Positions 26,527-36,158 of a stretch of 64,000 bases of DNA are shown here, in pieces (positions within the stretch are counted from its first letter, which is position 1; every line of letters begins with the position of its first letter). The notes below the pieces were generated by a model. That model worked only from the letters and a program-made list of their open reading frames with translations. It searched no databases and was not told the origin of the DNA. Source of the DNA: Bermanella sp044597725 (GTDB lineage Bacteria; Pseudomonadota; Gammaproteobacteria; Pseudomonadales; Oceanobacteraceae); assembly GCF_044597725.1 (NCBI RefSeq), contig NZ_CP139003.1, positions 1,612,001 through 1,676,000 of the forward strand. Direction: 5' to 3'. The position numbers were made by a program, and so were the translations under genes.

Positions 26527-26952
26527 TTATTCAGCCATTTCTTTCAATTTTTTCAATGGACGAATTTTAACTGCGATAGAAGCGGGTTTCGCTTTAAATA
26601 CAGTTTCTTCACCAGTGAATGGATTGATACCTTTACGTGCTTTTTTAGCAGGTTTTTTAACCGCTTGAATTTTAAGCAAACCTGGTAATACGAATTCGCC
26701 CACTGAGCGCTTCTTGATGTGACGTTCAATCACGTCACCTAGGTTATCAAGTACAGCTTGAACCTGCTTCTTACTTAACTCTGTGTTTTCAGCAATTTCG
26801 GTCAAGATTTGAGTTTTGTTATAACGCTCTTTTACAGCTGTTGCTTTTTTAGCTGGGGCTGCTTTTTTAGCAGGTGCCTTTTTTACAGCGGTTTTTTTAG
26901 CAACAGTTTTTTTTGCGGCTACTTTTTTGCGTGCGGTTTTTTTAGCTGCCAT
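26527..26952 (-). CDS. HU-family DNA-binding protein with histone H1-like N-terminal tail
   Basis: 141 residues from ATG 26952, preceded by AAGGAC. Residues 1 to about 42 are Lys/Ala-rich repeats (KKTAVKKAPAKKAAPAKKA), resembling eukaryotic H1 tails and Pseudomonas AlgP. Residues 43-141 are an HU/IHF-like domain (YNKTQILTEIAENTELSKKQ, FVLPGLLKI, RKGINPFTGE), in which the usual DNA-binding arm is modified to INPFTGEETVFKAKPAS. It probably compacts DNA or acts as a global regulator. The low-complexity tail is prone to length variation by repeat slippage. Confidence 0.92.
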   Translation of the reverse strand: MAAKKTARKKVAAKKTVAKKTAVKKAPAKKAAPAKKATAVKERYNKTQILTEIAENTELSKKQVQAVLDNLGDVIERHIKKRSVGEFVLPGLLKIQAVKKPAKKARKGINPFTGEETVFKAKPASIAVKIRPLKKLKEMAE

Positions 26953-27081
26953 CACGGTGTCCTTGTTGTTGGTGTTAAATCACCGTTGCAATATACAAAT
27001 AAGTGCGAGAACGAGGCAAGTAAAAAAAGCAAAAAAAGCCTATTTTTTACATATTTATGCTTTTAGAGGTGCAAACTTGGT

Positions 27082-28176
27082 TTACTTTTTCTTCACGTGA
27101 AGTTGTTTAACCGCTTGATTGAAATGCTGCACCCATACAGGACAGTATAATTTGCCAGCGAATTGATTGATTTCCATGATTGCTCGCATTATCGGGCGCT
27201 GCTTGCTGTTTTGATAGTTTCGGCCTTGTGTAATGGCTTCGTAGCTATCAACTATGGCTAGTATTTTTGCGCCATCACAAATTTCTTCTCCGGTAAGCTT
27301 TAGCGGATAACCGCTCCCATCTAAGCGCTCGTGATGTTGCATAATCATATCGGCAGCCTCCTGCCAAACCTCATAGGGGCTAATTAAGTCATAGGCTAAT
27401 TGCATATGGCGACCAATAGCGCGCCAATCATTTTGCGATAAGCTGCTCGCCTTACTCATCATGGCTCTGGGGATAAATGCCATGGCGACATCATGTAAGT
27501 AGAGCGCGGCTTGTAGTTGATTACTATCTATTTGGTTACCCGCAAGTTTGTTCATGGTCATGGCCAAAAGGAACATGCGTTCGGTTCGACCTTTGCCATA
27601 TGGGTTGCGCTGATCGGTTAGTAAACTTAGCTGGAGAAAAAAGGCGACTTCTTCATTAATTTCTTGCTCGGTAAAGTAACCATTAAACTGAGCGTGATCT
27701 TGTTCGGTCTCTAATATGGTTTCGGGTGCCAGTAGCTGAATAATGGCCAAGGCTTGTGAATTGCTGTTTGTTTCGTCCATCGTGGCAAGACTGGCAACCA
27801 TTTCCGCTAAGTGTTCGTAGGGGGCTGGCTCAAAGGGTGCGGTATCGTTGATAAACTGCATAAGTTCGCCATAAACCCTATCGAGGCATAGCAATAGTAC
27901 ATCGCCTAATGTAGGGGTATAAGTGCGCGTGCCTTCTCGCAGAGTGCCCAGAACGTCTTCAATTGCCTGGATTAAGGATAAATACTGGTTGATGCCCATA
28001 ATCCCTAGGTCGCCCTTAATCGTATGTACATCGCGAAACAGCAGATTAATGGTCTCTAAGTCATCAGGGTGTTGCTCCAGCCGCAGCAAATGTTGAGTGC
28101 AGCTATCGCGTTTTTCCTCAAGTTCATCACTTAAGTCTTGCAGTAAATCGGTACTGATATCCATTGGGATGGCCAT
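27082..28176 (-). CDS. Hpt and HD-GYP domain signalling protein
   Basis: 364 residues from ATG 28176 (GAGGGC upstream). The open frame extends further upstream but would overlap aspS. The N-terminal Hpt-like domain has DVHTIKGD with phosphoacceptor His51. The C-terminal domain has HHERLDGSGYP, the HD-GYP signature, and a LHDVAMAFIP site where the usual HDIGK Lys is changed. It may be a degenerate or altered cyclic-di-GMP phosphodiesterase receiving phosphate from a histidine kinase. It is divergent from aspS and stands alone. Activity needs testing because of the altered metal-site neighbourhood. Confidence 0.85.
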   Translation of the reverse strand: MAIPMDISTDLLQDLSDELEEKRDSCTQHLLRLEQHPDDLETINLLFRDVHTIKGDLGIMGINQYLSLIQAIEDVLGTLREGTRTYTPTLGDVLLLCLDRVYGELMQFINDTAPFEPAPYEHLAEMVASLATMDETNSNSQALAIIQLLAPETILETEQDHAQFNGYFTEQEINEEVAFFLQLSLLTDQRNPYGKGRTERMFLLAMTMNKLAGNQIDSNQLQAALYLHDVAMAFIPRAMMSKASSLSQNDWRAIGRHMQLAYDLISPYEVWQEAADMIMQHHERLDGSGYPLKLTGEEICDGAKILAIVDSYEAITQGRNYQNSKQRPIMRAIMEINQFAGKLYCPVWVQHFNQAVKQLHVKKK

Positions 28177-28362
28177 ATTTTGCCCTCTATTGAGCGAAAA
28201 CACATAAAATAAGCATAGCAGGGCCACACAAGATGTCGGAATTTGCTTCAAAATGGGTATAATGCGGCACTTTTTTAATAAATAGCGTGTGTTTTGGCCA
28301 AGCAAAATTTGCTGTAGGCTAATGCGTTTCAAAATGACAACGATATATTGTGGGAATTCACT

Positions 28363-30132
28363 ATGCGCAGCCATTACTGTGGTGAAATTACAGAAACCCT
28401 GATTGACCAAAGCGTAACCTTTTGTGGTTGGGTTCACCGTCGCCGTGATCACGGCGGCGTTATCTTCTTAGACGTGCGTGATCGTGAGGGTCTCGTTCAA
28501 GTAGTGTTCGATCCGGACACAGTAGAAGCATTTAATACTGCCGACAGTGTGCGCAGCGAATTTGTTGTGCAGATTAACGGTCTAGTGCGTGCGCGTCCTG
28601 CAGGTAGCGAAAACGAAAATATGACGACAGGTAAGATTGAGATCTTAGGTAAAGAGATCACCATCTTAAATAAGTCAGTCACGCCGCCATTCCCGTTAGA
28701 CGAGTACAGCCCAGTTGGCGAAGATGTGCGTTTGCATTACCGCTATATGGATTTGCGTCGTGACGAAATGCAGCATAACTTGCGCTTCCGTCATAAAGTG
28801 ACCACGCAAATTCGTAATATTCTGGATGAGCAAGGTTTCTTAGATATTGAAACCCCAATTCTTACACGTGCCACCCCAGAAGGTGCCCGTGATTATCTTG
28901 TTCCTAGCCGAACTCACCAAGGCTCATTTTTTGCGTTGCCGCAATCGCCACAGCTATTTAAGCAGTTGCTAATGGTGTCAGGTTTTGACCGTTACTATCA
29001 AATTGCGAAGTGTTTCCGCGATGAAGACTTACGTGCTGATCGCCAGCCGGAGTTTACGCAAATTGATATGGAAGCCTCATTTGTTGAAGAAAAAGACATT
29101 ATGGGCGCGGCCGAGAACATGATTAAGGCCATTTTCAGCAAGCAGCTTGATGTTGATTTAGGCGAGTTCCCGCATATGCCTTATAGCGAAGCCATGAATA
29201 AGTACGGTTCAGATAAACCTGACCTACGTATTCCGATGGAGCTGGTGGATGTAGCTGATTTACTTCAAGACATCGAATTTAAAGTATTTGCAGGTCCGGC
29301 AAAAGATCCTAAAGGCCGTGTTGCTGCGCTTAAAGTACCTGGTGGTGCTGAGCTATCTCGTAAGCAAATTGATGAATACACCAAGTTTGTGGGCATTTAT
29401 GGTGCTAAAGGCTTGGCGTGGATTAAAGTCAATAACATCGAAAACGGTATTGAAGGTCTGCAATCTCCTATTATCAAGTTCATTGGCGACGATAACACCA
29501 TGAAAATTATGGACCGCCTTGAAGTGAAAAATGGCGATCTAGTGTTCTTTGGTGCCGACAATGAGACCATTGTAAATGAAGCACTTGGCGCATTACGTGT
29601 AAAACTTGGCCTCGACTTAAACATGCTAACAAAAGAGTGGGCGCCTTTATGGGTGGTCGACTTCCCAATGTTCGAAGAACTAGAAGATGGCAAGTTGCAC
29701 GCTATTCACCATCCATTTACAGCACCTTCTTGTTCACCGGAAGAGCTAAAAGCTAACCCTGCAAGTGCACTAAGCCGCGCCTATGACATGGTGTTAAATG
29801 GTGTAGAACTGGGTGGTGGTTCATTGCGTATCCACGACCAATCTATGCAGCAAACGGTATTTGAAATTTTAAATATTCCAGCTGAAGAGCAGCGTGAGAA
29901 GTTTGGCTTCTTGCTTGATGCTCTGCAGTATGGTGCGCCGCCACATGGTGGCTTGGCATTTGGTCTTGACCGTTTAATCATGCTTATGACGGGCTCTGAG
30001 AGCATTCGTGAAGTGATTGCGTTCCCTAAAACACAATCAGCTGCTTGCGTTATGACCGATGCACCGGGTGAAGTACCGACTAAGAGCCTGCGTGAAGTGG
30101 GTATTCAGTTGCGTGCTAAAGAGACAAAATAA
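28363..30132 (+). CDS. aspS: Aspartyl-tRNA synthetase
   Basis: 589 residues from ATG 28363, which begins MRSHYCGEI as in other bacterial AspRS; an upstream TTG is unlikely. An N-terminal OB-fold anticodon-binding domain (to about 110) is followed by the class II core: motif 2 CFRDEDLRADRQPEFTQID (about 215-233), a GAD insertion in the middle, and motif 3 GAPPHGGLAFGLDRLIML near the C-terminus. A TATAAT box at 28258-28263 is a possible -10 element. It precedes ruvC, as in many gammaproteobacteria. Confidence 0.98.
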   Translation: MRSHYCGEITETLIDQSVTFCGWVHRRRDHGGVIFLDVRDREGLVQVVFDPDTVEAFNTADSVRSEFVVQINGLVRARPAGSENENMTTGKIEILGKEITILNKSVTPPFPLDEYSPVGEDVRLHYRYMDLRRDEMQHNLRFRHKVTTQIRNILDEQGFLDIETPILTRATPEGARDYLVPSRTHQGSFFALPQSPQLFKQLLMVSGFDRYYQIAKCFRDEDLRADRQPEFTQIDMEASFVEEKDIMGAAENMIKAIFSKQLDVDLGEFPHMPYSEAMNKYGSDKPDLRIPMELVDVADLLQDIEFKVFAGPAKDPKGRVAALKVPGGAELSRKQIDEYTKFVGIYGAKGLAWIKVNNIENGIEGLQSPIIKFIGDDNTMKIMDRLEVKNGDLVFFGADNETIVNEALGALRVKLGLDLNMLTKEWAPLWVVDFPMFEELEDGKLHAIHHPFTAPSCSPEELKANPASALSRAYDMVLNGVELGGGSLRIHDQSMQQTVFEILNIPAEEQREKFGFLLDALQYGAPPHGGLAFGLDRLIMLMTGSESIREVIAFPKTQSAACVMTDAPGEVPTKSLREVGIQLRAKETK

Positions 30133-30172
30133 TCATTCGTTCCGTTTGGTAACAAGTTTATTTTGATTGACC

Positions 30173-30200
30173 AAAAAGAAGCTTTCGGGCTTCTTTTTTT
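30173..30200 (+). terminator. Terminator after aspS
   Basis: Stem AAGAAGC / GCTTCTT with loop TTTCGG and a T run, so aspS is separated transcriptionally from ruvC. Confidence 0.88.
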
Positions 30201-30267
30201 ACGCCTGCTATTTTTGTTTAGTTAGGGCAGAATAGCGTAATGACCGAAACATTGAGACGATATATTC

Positions 30268-30795
30268 ATGGCTATTATTCTGGGAATTGACCCAGGTTCA
30301 CGCTTAACAGGCTTTGGTGTTATCGAAAGCCAAGGGCAAAAACTGCGTTATATTACGTCGGGCTGTATTCGCATTGATACCAGTGCAGATTTAGCCTATC
30401 GACTAAAGCAAATCTTTAGCTGTGTCAGTGAACTTCTTGAGCAACATCAGCCATCACAATTTGCCATTGAGCAAGTATTTCTGGGTAAAAATGCCGATTC
30501 AGCCCTTAAGCTTGGTCAAGCTCGGGGTAGTGCCATCGTGGCAGCAGCAAACTACGAAATTCCTGTTTATGAATACGCAGCCAGAGCGGTAAAACAAGCT
30601 GTTGTAGGTAATGGCAGTGCCGATAAGTCGCAAGTGCAGCACATGGTTCAGGTTTTGTTAAGTTTACCTGGGCAACCCCAAGCCGATGCGGCGGATGCCT
30701 TGGCCATTGCTATTACCCATGCCTACAGTACTAGCCACCTGATATCGCAAGCTGGCGGACGCGGACAAAAATCAGGGCGTATCCGACAGTTTTAG
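30268..30795 (+). CDS. ruvC: Holliday junction endonuclease RuvC
   Basis: 175 residues, normal length. RNase H-like fold with catalytic acids in GIDPGS (Asp8), AIEQVF (Glu68) and ADAADALAIA. LGKNADSALKLGQARG and the YAARAVKQAVVGNG loop are typical. It resolves junctions brought by RuvAB, encoded next. Confidence 0.98.
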   Translation: MAIILGIDPGSRLTGFGVIESQGQKLRYITSGCIRIDTSADLAYRLKQIFSCVSELLEQHQPSQFAIEQVFLGKNADSALKLGQARGSAIVAAANYEIPVYEYAARAVKQAVVGNGSADKSQVQHMVQVLLSLPGQPQADAADALAIAITHAYSTSHLISQAGGRGQKSGRIRQF

Positions 30796-30909
30796 TTTGT
30801 GATCTTTATTTTTCCTTAGGCAGCGCTGGTCAAGCGAGTGCCGATTGGGTACTCTTAGCACTGATTATATTTACAGTGTTTTAGTATTTAACGAGAATAA
30901 GTAGATACC

Positions 30910-31521
30910 ATGATTGGTCGCATATCTGGCACATTATTAGAAAAACAACCTCCCGAACTGCTCATTGATGTTAACGGCCTTGGTTATCAAGTGCTGGCTC
31001 CCATGACCACTATATACGGCCTGCCCGAGTTGGGTTCGGCCGTTGTATTACACACACATATGGTTGTTCGTGAAGATGCACAGCTGCTGTATGGTTTTTC
31101 CGATAAACAGCAACGCGCACTGTTCAAGGCCCTTATTAAAGTATCGGGTGTTGGGCCAAAATTGGCCCTGGCAATATTGTCGGGTATTGAGTCCGATGCG
31201 TTTGTACGCAGTGTTCACGATGGTGACAGTGCTACCTTGGTGCGTATCCCAGGCATTGGTAAAAAAACCGCAGAACGTTTAATCGTCGAAATGAAAGACA
31301 GGTTAAAAGAGTGGCATGTGGAGTCTGACCTACCGCTTATGGCAGCAGCTCAGTCGTCAGGTTATTCACAAGACCAATGGATACAAGAAGCAGAAGGCGC
31401 GTTAATTGCTCTGGGTTACAAGCCTACTGAGGCGGCCAAAGCCATTGCAGCCATTAAAGAACCTGTTTCAGGTTCAGAAGATTTGATTCGATTGGCGCTC
31501 AAAGGCATGCTTAAGCAATAA
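30910..31521 (+). CDS. ruvA: Holliday junction helicase subunit RuvA
   Basis: 203 residues. MIGRISGTLLEKQPP at the N-terminus is the usual OB-fold start; two helix-hairpin-helix motifs (KVSGVGPKLALAIL and RIPGIGKKTAERLIVEM) bind the junction; the C-terminal domain III (about 155-203) contacts RuvB. The 114 bases before it hold no gene or clear signal. Confidence 0.98.
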   Translation: MIGRISGTLLEKQPPELLIDVNGLGYQVLAPMTTIYGLPELGSAVVLHTHMVVREDAQLLYGFSDKQQRALFKALIKVSGVGPKLALAILSGIESDAFVRSVHDGDSATLVRIPGIGKKTAERLIVEMKDRLKEWHVESDLPLMAAAQSSGYSQDQWIQEAEGALIALGYKPTEAAKAIAAIKEPVSGSEDLIRLALKGMLKQ

Positions 31522-31550
31522 GCTGTGATCATTGTGATTAGGAGAACCCC

Positions 31551-32564
31551 ATGATTGAAAATGATCGCTTTGTGAGTGCTGAAAATACCACACTGATTAA
31601 AGAAGAAGTCCATCATGACAGAGCTATTCGGCCCACGTCTCTTGCCGAATATGAAGGTCAGCCCCAAGTTCGGGAGCAGATGGAAATATTTATTGGTGCA
31701 GCTCGCGCTCGTCAAGAACCCCTTGACCATACCCTTATATTTGGTCCTCCGGGGTTAGGTAAAACCACCCTTGCCAATATTATCGCCCATGAACTGAACG
31801 CTAATATTAAATCTACATCTGGGCCGGTATTAGAAAAAGCTGGGGATTTGGCGGCCATGCTGACGAACCTAGAAGAAGGTGATGTTTTATTCATTGATGA
31901 AATTCATCGTCTCAATGCCTCGGTAGAAGAAGTCTTATATCCCGCCATGGAAGATTATCAGTTGGATATCATGGTAGGAGAGGGGCCTGCTGCTCGTTCT
32001 ATAAAAATTGACTTGCCATCATTTACATTAGTGGGTGCAACCACGCGCGCCGGTCTATTAACATCACCATTACGTGACCGCTTCGGTATCGTTCAGCGCT
32101 TAGAGTTTTATAATGTTGCCGATTTAACCGGAATCGTTGCCCGCAGTGCACAAAAATTGGGTGTTGAAATTGATCAATACGGTGCGGCAGAAATTGCGCA
32201 GCGTAGCCGCGGAACACCACGTATTGCAAATCGGTTATTGCGCCGTGTACGCGATTTTGCGGAAGTGAAAGGCACAGGAGTGGTAACCCAAGACATGGCT
32301 GATCGAGCCCTTAATATGTTACATGTGGATACACACGGTTTAGATCATATGGACCGCAGATTATTGCTTGCCATGATTGAAAAATTTAGTGGTGGGCCTG
32401 TGGGTGTGGATTCGCTAGCGGCTGCTATTAGTGAGGAACGTGACACTATTGAAGATGTGCTTGAACCCTATCTTATTCAGCAAGGGTTTATGATGCGCAC
32501 ACCAAGAGGACGTGTTGTTACGCAACATGCATATACACACTTTGGTTTAGAAGTGAGTGAATAA
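31551..32564 (+). CDS. ruvB: Holliday junction branch-migration ATPase RuvB
   Basis: 337 residues. Walker A FGPPGLGKTTLANI, Walker B VLFIDEIHRL, sensor GATTRAGLLTSPLRDRFG, and a C-terminal winged helix (LEPYLIQQGFMMRTPRGR). It drives branch migration with RuvA, 29 bases upstream. A GGAGAACCCC stretch precedes the ATG. Confidence 0.98.
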   Translation: MIENDRFVSAENTTLIKEEVHHDRAIRPTSLAEYEGQPQVREQMEIFIGAARARQEPLDHTLIFGPPGLGKTTLANIIAHELNANIKSTSGPVLEKAGDLAAMLTNLEEGDVLFIDEIHRLNASVEEVLYPAMEDYQLDIMVGEGPAARSIKIDLPSFTLVGATTRAGLLTSPLRDRFGIVQRLEFYNVADLTGIVARSAQKLGVEIDQYGAAEIAQRSRGTPRIANRLLRRVRDFAEVKGTGVVTQDMADRALNMLHVDTHGLDHMDRRLLLAMIEKFSGGPVGVDSLAAAISEERDTIEDVLEPYLIQQGFMMRTPRGRVVTQHAYTHFGLEVSE

Positions 32565-32570
32565 AATAAT

Positions 32571-32963
32571 ATGGACAAATTTGAATGGCCTGTTCGGGTT
32601 TATTATGAAGACACAGATGCAGGTGGTATCGTTTATCATGCTCGATATTTACACTTCTTAGAGCGGGCAAGAACCGAATGGTTAAGACAACTTGGGTTTG
32701 AACAAACGGAACTAAAGGCTCAAGATATACTCTTTGTCATTCGTGATATGAAAATAAAGTGGTCAAAACCAGCCCAATTAGATGATGCATTGCGTGTGGT
32801 AATACCCCATATCTCGGTTAAAAAAGCGTCAATTGTAATGACGCAAACCATATACAATGAACAAGATGTGCTAGTACAAGCGGAAGTAACGATTGCTTGC
32901 TTGTATGCAAATACGTTAAAACCAAGAGCATTACCCAGTGCAATTAAGCACGCAGCAGAATAA
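32571..32963 (+). CDS. ybgC: Acyl-CoA thioesterase YbgC
   Basis: 130 residues, hotdog fold. VRVYYEDTDAGGIVYHARYL contains the catalytic Asp of the 4HBT family. It is the conserved first gene of the Tol-Pal cluster and starts 6 bases after ruvB. Associated with phospholipid metabolism and the Tol complex. Confidence 0.96.
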   Translation: MDKFEWPVRVYYEDTDAGGIVYHARYLHFLERARTEWLRQLGFEQTELKAQDILFVIRDMKIKWSKPAQLDDALRVVIPHISVKKASIVMTQTIYNEQDVLVQAEVTIACLYANTLKPRALPSAIKHAAE

Positions 32964-32983
32964 AAATTGTGAGGAGTTAATTT

Positions 32984-33688
32984 GTGAATGAATCCATGAG
33001 TCTTTGGTCGCTCATTGCTAATGCCAGCTGGGTTGTGCAGGGGGTAATGTTAATATTGGTTGCCGCGGTTTTTGCATCATGGGCAATTATTGTGCAGCGT
33101 CATCGTTTGTTAAGTGCCGCTAAAGATGGTTATGAAGATTTTGAGGATCGTTTTTGGTCGGGAATGGACTTAAGCCAACTTTACCGAGAAGTGAATCAAG
33201 AACCACCGGCCTTTGGTGTGGAAAATATATTTGCTGCAGGTTTCCGTGAGTTTTCTCGATTACGTCAGCAGGGTGGAGATCCTGAGACGGTAATGGAAGG
33301 TACGCAACGGGCCATGCGTGTTGCAACTACACGTGAAGCAGAATTACTTGAAAATCACTTACCGTTTTTAGCAACGGTTGGTTCAACCAGTCCGTATATT
33401 GGTTTATTTGGTACGGTTTGGGGCATTATGAATAGCTTCCGTGGTTTAGCAAATGTGCAACAGGCAACACTGGCCGTGGTTGCACCCGGCATTGCTGAAG
33501 CATTAATCGCAACCGCAATTGGTTTGTTTGCGGCGATTCCTGCGGTTATTTTTTATAATCGCTTTACCACAAAGGTCGATCAAATTACGTCTCATTATGA
33601 AACCTTTGCCGAAGAGTTTGTTAGCATCTTGCATAGACAGGTGTATAAGAAAAATAAACCGTTGAACCAAACCGAGAAAATGGATTAA
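32984..33688 (+). CDS. tolQ: Tol-Pal proton channel subunit TolQ
   Basis: 234 residues, MotA/TolQ/ExbB family, three transmembrane segments (about 14-36, 136-158 and 170-193). GSTSPYIGLFGTVWGIMNSF and LIATAIGLFAAIPAVIFYNR are the channel-lining motifs. The GTG at 32984 has GAGGAG 7 bases upstream, better placed than the ATG at 32996. With TolR it forms the proton-driven inner-membrane motor for envelope constriction. Confidence 0.97.
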   Translation: MNESMSLWSLIANASWVVQGVMLILVAAVFASWAIIVQRHRLLSAAKDGYEDFEDRFWSGMDLSQLYREVNQEPPAFGVENIFAAGFREFSRLRQQGGDPETVMEGTQRAMRVATTREAELLENHLPFLATVGSTSPYIGLFGTVWGIMNSFRGLANVQQATLAVVAPGIAEALIATAIGLFAAIPAVIFYNRFTTKVDQITSHYETFAEEFVSILHRQVYKKNKPLNQTEKMD

Positions 33689-33691
33689 TCC

Positions 33692-34117
33692 ATGTCTAAA
33701 AAACGCCGTCCTATTGCCGAGATGAACGTCGTACCGTATATCGACGTTATGTTGGTATTGCTGGTGATATTCATGATTACGGCACCTATTTTGACTCAGG
33801 GTGTTAAAGTAGATTTGCCTAAAGTGGCCAGTGAGCCCATTAAAACGCCAAAAAATGAACTGCCGCTTATTGTTAGCATTAAGCAGAATGGACAATATAT
33901 TATTGAGCGGGGCCGAGATGAAGATAAAGCGGCTAACCTTGAATACGTTCATCGATATGTCAGTAAAATTTTAAAGCAACAACCACAAACACAAGTGCTG
34001 GTACGAGGTGATCAGAGTGTTGCCTATGGGAAAGTGGTGAACTTGATGACAACACTGCAAGCCGCAGGTGCTCCAAGTGTCGGACTTGTAACTGAAGCCC
34101 CTGAGATGAGTAACTAA
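33692..34117 (+). CDS. tolR: Tol-Pal protein TolR
   Basis: 141 residues. One transmembrane helix with the functional Asp (NVVPYIDVMLVLLVIFMI) and a periplasmic ExbD-like domain. It begins 3 bases after tolQ; its TAA shares one base with the tolA ATG. Confidence 0.97.
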   Translation: MSKKRRPIAEMNVVPYIDVMLVLLVIFMITAPILTQGVKVDLPKVASEPIKTPKNELPLIVSIKQNGQYIIERGRDEDKAANLEYVHRYVSKILKQQPQTQVLVRGDQSVAYGKVVNLMTTLQAAGAPSVGLVTEAPEMSN

Positions 34118-34848
34118 TGCAGCGATTGCCGATACTTGATCCTCAAAGTTTTGCTATTCCGCTGTTTGTTTCTACCTTAATTGTGGGAACGTGCGTAGGC
34201 ATGTTGTTTACCTCGTGGGTAGACAGTGAGCCCATGGTGTATAAAACCCCAAAGCATATTTCTGCAACACTTATTCAAATAGATAAGCCCAAACCAAAAC
34301 AAGCAAAAGTAGAACAGAAAAAACCCATTGCTAAGCCTAAACCTGTGAAGAAAGCAGCACCAGAACCTAAGGCTAAAACCAAACCTGCGCCAAAACCTAA
34401 GCCTGCACCAGTTAAAAAAGAAGAGCCGGAAGTGAACTTAGATCCGGTGCCAATGCCAGATTTTGCGGAACAATTGGCCCAAGAAGAGGCCCAACGAGCA
34501 GATGAGCGTGAAAAGCAACAGCAAGAACAGGCTAAACGTGCAGAAGAAGAGCAGCAGGCTGTGGCGGATTACACATCACAAATTGTTAGTCTTATTCAGT
34601 CGGTTTGGCGTTTTCCACCCAGTGCGAAGCATGACCAAGTTGTTGTATTAAAAGTTTTTTTAGTACCCACTGGTGAAATTACTGAAGTACAGTTACTAGA
34701 AACCAGCGGTAACCCAGCGCTTGATCGAAGTGCCGAACAGGCAGTTTGGAAGGTGGGTCAATTGCCTGTGCCCAAGGATGTGGTATTGTTTGAAAAACAA
34801 TTCCGTCAAATAATTTTGAAGCTACAACCGGAAAATGCCCGATTATGA
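34117..34848 (+). CDS. tolA: Tol-Pal protein TolA
   Basis: 243 residues, shorter than E. coli TolA (421). One N-terminal transmembrane helix, a Lys/Pro/Ala-rich linker (about 50-110), an acidic Gln/Glu-rich coil (about 115-150), then the conserved C-terminal domain (YTSQIVSLIQSVWRFPPSA; LLETSGNPALDRSAEQAV). The periplasmic arm that reaches Pal is therefore short. It overlaps tolB by 4 bases. Confidence 0.95.
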   Translation: MQRLPILDPQSFAIPLFVSTLIVGTCVGMLFTSWVDSEPMVYKTPKHISATLIQIDKPKPKQAKVEQKKPIAKPKPVKKAAPEPKAKTKPAPKPKPAPVKKEEPEVNLDPVPMPDFAEQLAQEEAQRADEREKQQQEQAKRAEEEQQAVADYTSQIVSLIQSVWRFPPSAKHDQVVVLKVFLVPTGEITEVQLLETSGNPALDRSAEQAVWKVGQLPVPKDVVLFEKQFRQIILKLQPENARL

Positions 34849-36137
34849 GATTTATCGTTTCAATATTTGCCAGTGTTATTATCGCAGTGCAGGCTCATGC
34901 GGAGCTTACCATCGAAATTAGTCAGGGGATTGCATCAGCCATTCCCATATCAGTAGTGCCCTTTGATACCTCGGAGCAGACCAACGCCAACCTTAATATT
35001 CAAGTTGAGGATGTAGTGCGTAGCGATTTACAGCGCAGCGGACATTTTACATCGTTGCAACCCAAGGATATGTTGAGTCATCCCACCAATAAAGACGATA
35101 TCTACTTCACAGATTGGCGTTTGTTAAAGCAAGAATATGTTGTGATTGGTTCGGTCAAGCCGTTGGCAGAGCAATATCAAGTGAGCTACCAGTTATTTGA
35201 TGTATTCAATGAAAAAGAAATTTTGTCACAAACACTAACTGGTACGCCCGCACAACTTAAAGATATAGCGCATCGAATTAGTGATGCGGTCTATGAACAG
35301 TTGACGGGCATTCGCGGTGCGTTTTCGACAAAAATTGCCTATGTACTCACTAATCCTCAGCGTTCGCAATTTAGTTTAGCAATAGCCGATAGTGATGGTG
35401 CTCGTGAAAAAATTATTTTACGGTCTGATTATTCTATCTTTTCACCTACATGGTCACCTGATGGCAAGCAACTTGCGTACGTTATGATGGAAGACGAAGG
35501 CAGTAAAGTGTATGTTCAAGATCTGAAAACAGGTCAAAAAGAATTGATTAGTAATCAAAAAGGAATAAATAGTGCACCTGCATTTTCTCCTGATGGGAAC
35601 AAATTAGCATTAGTGCTCTCTAAGGACGGCAACCCAGAAATATACGTCGTTGATTTAACAACAAAGCAGTGGAGTCGGGTGACTCAGCATTACGCTATTG
35701 ATACTGAGCCAAATTGGATGCCCGATGGAAAGCATATTATTTTTACTAGTGGTCGTTCTGGTAACCCGCAAATTTATCGTGTCAATATTGAAACCGAATA
35801 TGTTGAACGCTTAACTTTTGAAGGGCATTATAATGCTAGGGCACGATTGGCCCAAGATGGTCGCTTCTTAGTAATGGTGCATCAAGCAGAGCAAGGTGGT
35901 GATTTTCACATCGCATCTCTTGATTTAACCAGAGGACTTGTGCAGATTTTGACGAGTGACACATATTTGGATGAATCGCCTAGTGTTTCTCCTAATGGAG
36001 TTATGGTAATGTATGCTGCAAAACATAATAACCGAAGTATATTGGCTGCTGTATCTGTTGATGGTGATGTTAAATTTTTAGTGCCATCAAAAACGGGTGA
36101 TGTACGGGAGCCCGCTTGGGGCCCATATTTGAATTAG
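34845..36137 (+). CDS. tolB: Tol-Pal periplasmic protein TolB
   Basis: 430 residues with a signal peptide (1-19). An N-terminal alpha/beta domain precedes a six-bladed beta-propeller whose WD40-like PD40 repeats are visible (SPTWSPDGKQLAYV, APAFSPDGNKLALV, EPNWMPDGKHIIFT). It links TolA and Pal. Confidence 0.98.
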   Translation: MRFIVSIFASVIIAVQAHAELTIEISQGIASAIPISVVPFDTSEQTNANLNIQVEDVVRSDLQRSGHFTSLQPKDMLSHPTNKDDIYFTDWRLLKQEYVVIGSVKPLAEQYQVSYQLFDVFNEKEILSQTLTGTPAQLKDIAHRISDAVYEQLTGIRGAFSTKIAYVLTNPQRSQFSLAIADSDGAREKIILRSDYSIFSPTWSPDGKQLAYVMMEDEGSKVYVQDLKTGQKELISNQKGINSAPAFSPDGNKLALVLSKDGNPEIYVVDLTTKQWSRVTQHYAIDTEPNWMPDGKHIIFTSGRSGNPQIYRVNIETEYVERLTFEGHYNARARLAQDGRFLVMVHQAEQGGDFHIASLDLTRGLVQILTSDTYLDESPSVSPNGVMVMYAAKHNNRSILAAVSVDGDVKFLVPSKTGDVREPAWGPYLN

Positions 36138-36158
36138 TCACAAAGTAAGGTAAAAACA

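Noticed and set aside
27477..27659. Small plus-strand frame inside the Hpt/HD-GYP gene
   Set aside because: Antisense to conserved HD-GYP codons, with no independent support.
28177..28452. N-terminal extension of the HD-GYP gene to 28452
   Set aside because: It would overlap the aspS start and promoter and the added residues resemble no domain; ATG 28176 has a ribosome binding site.
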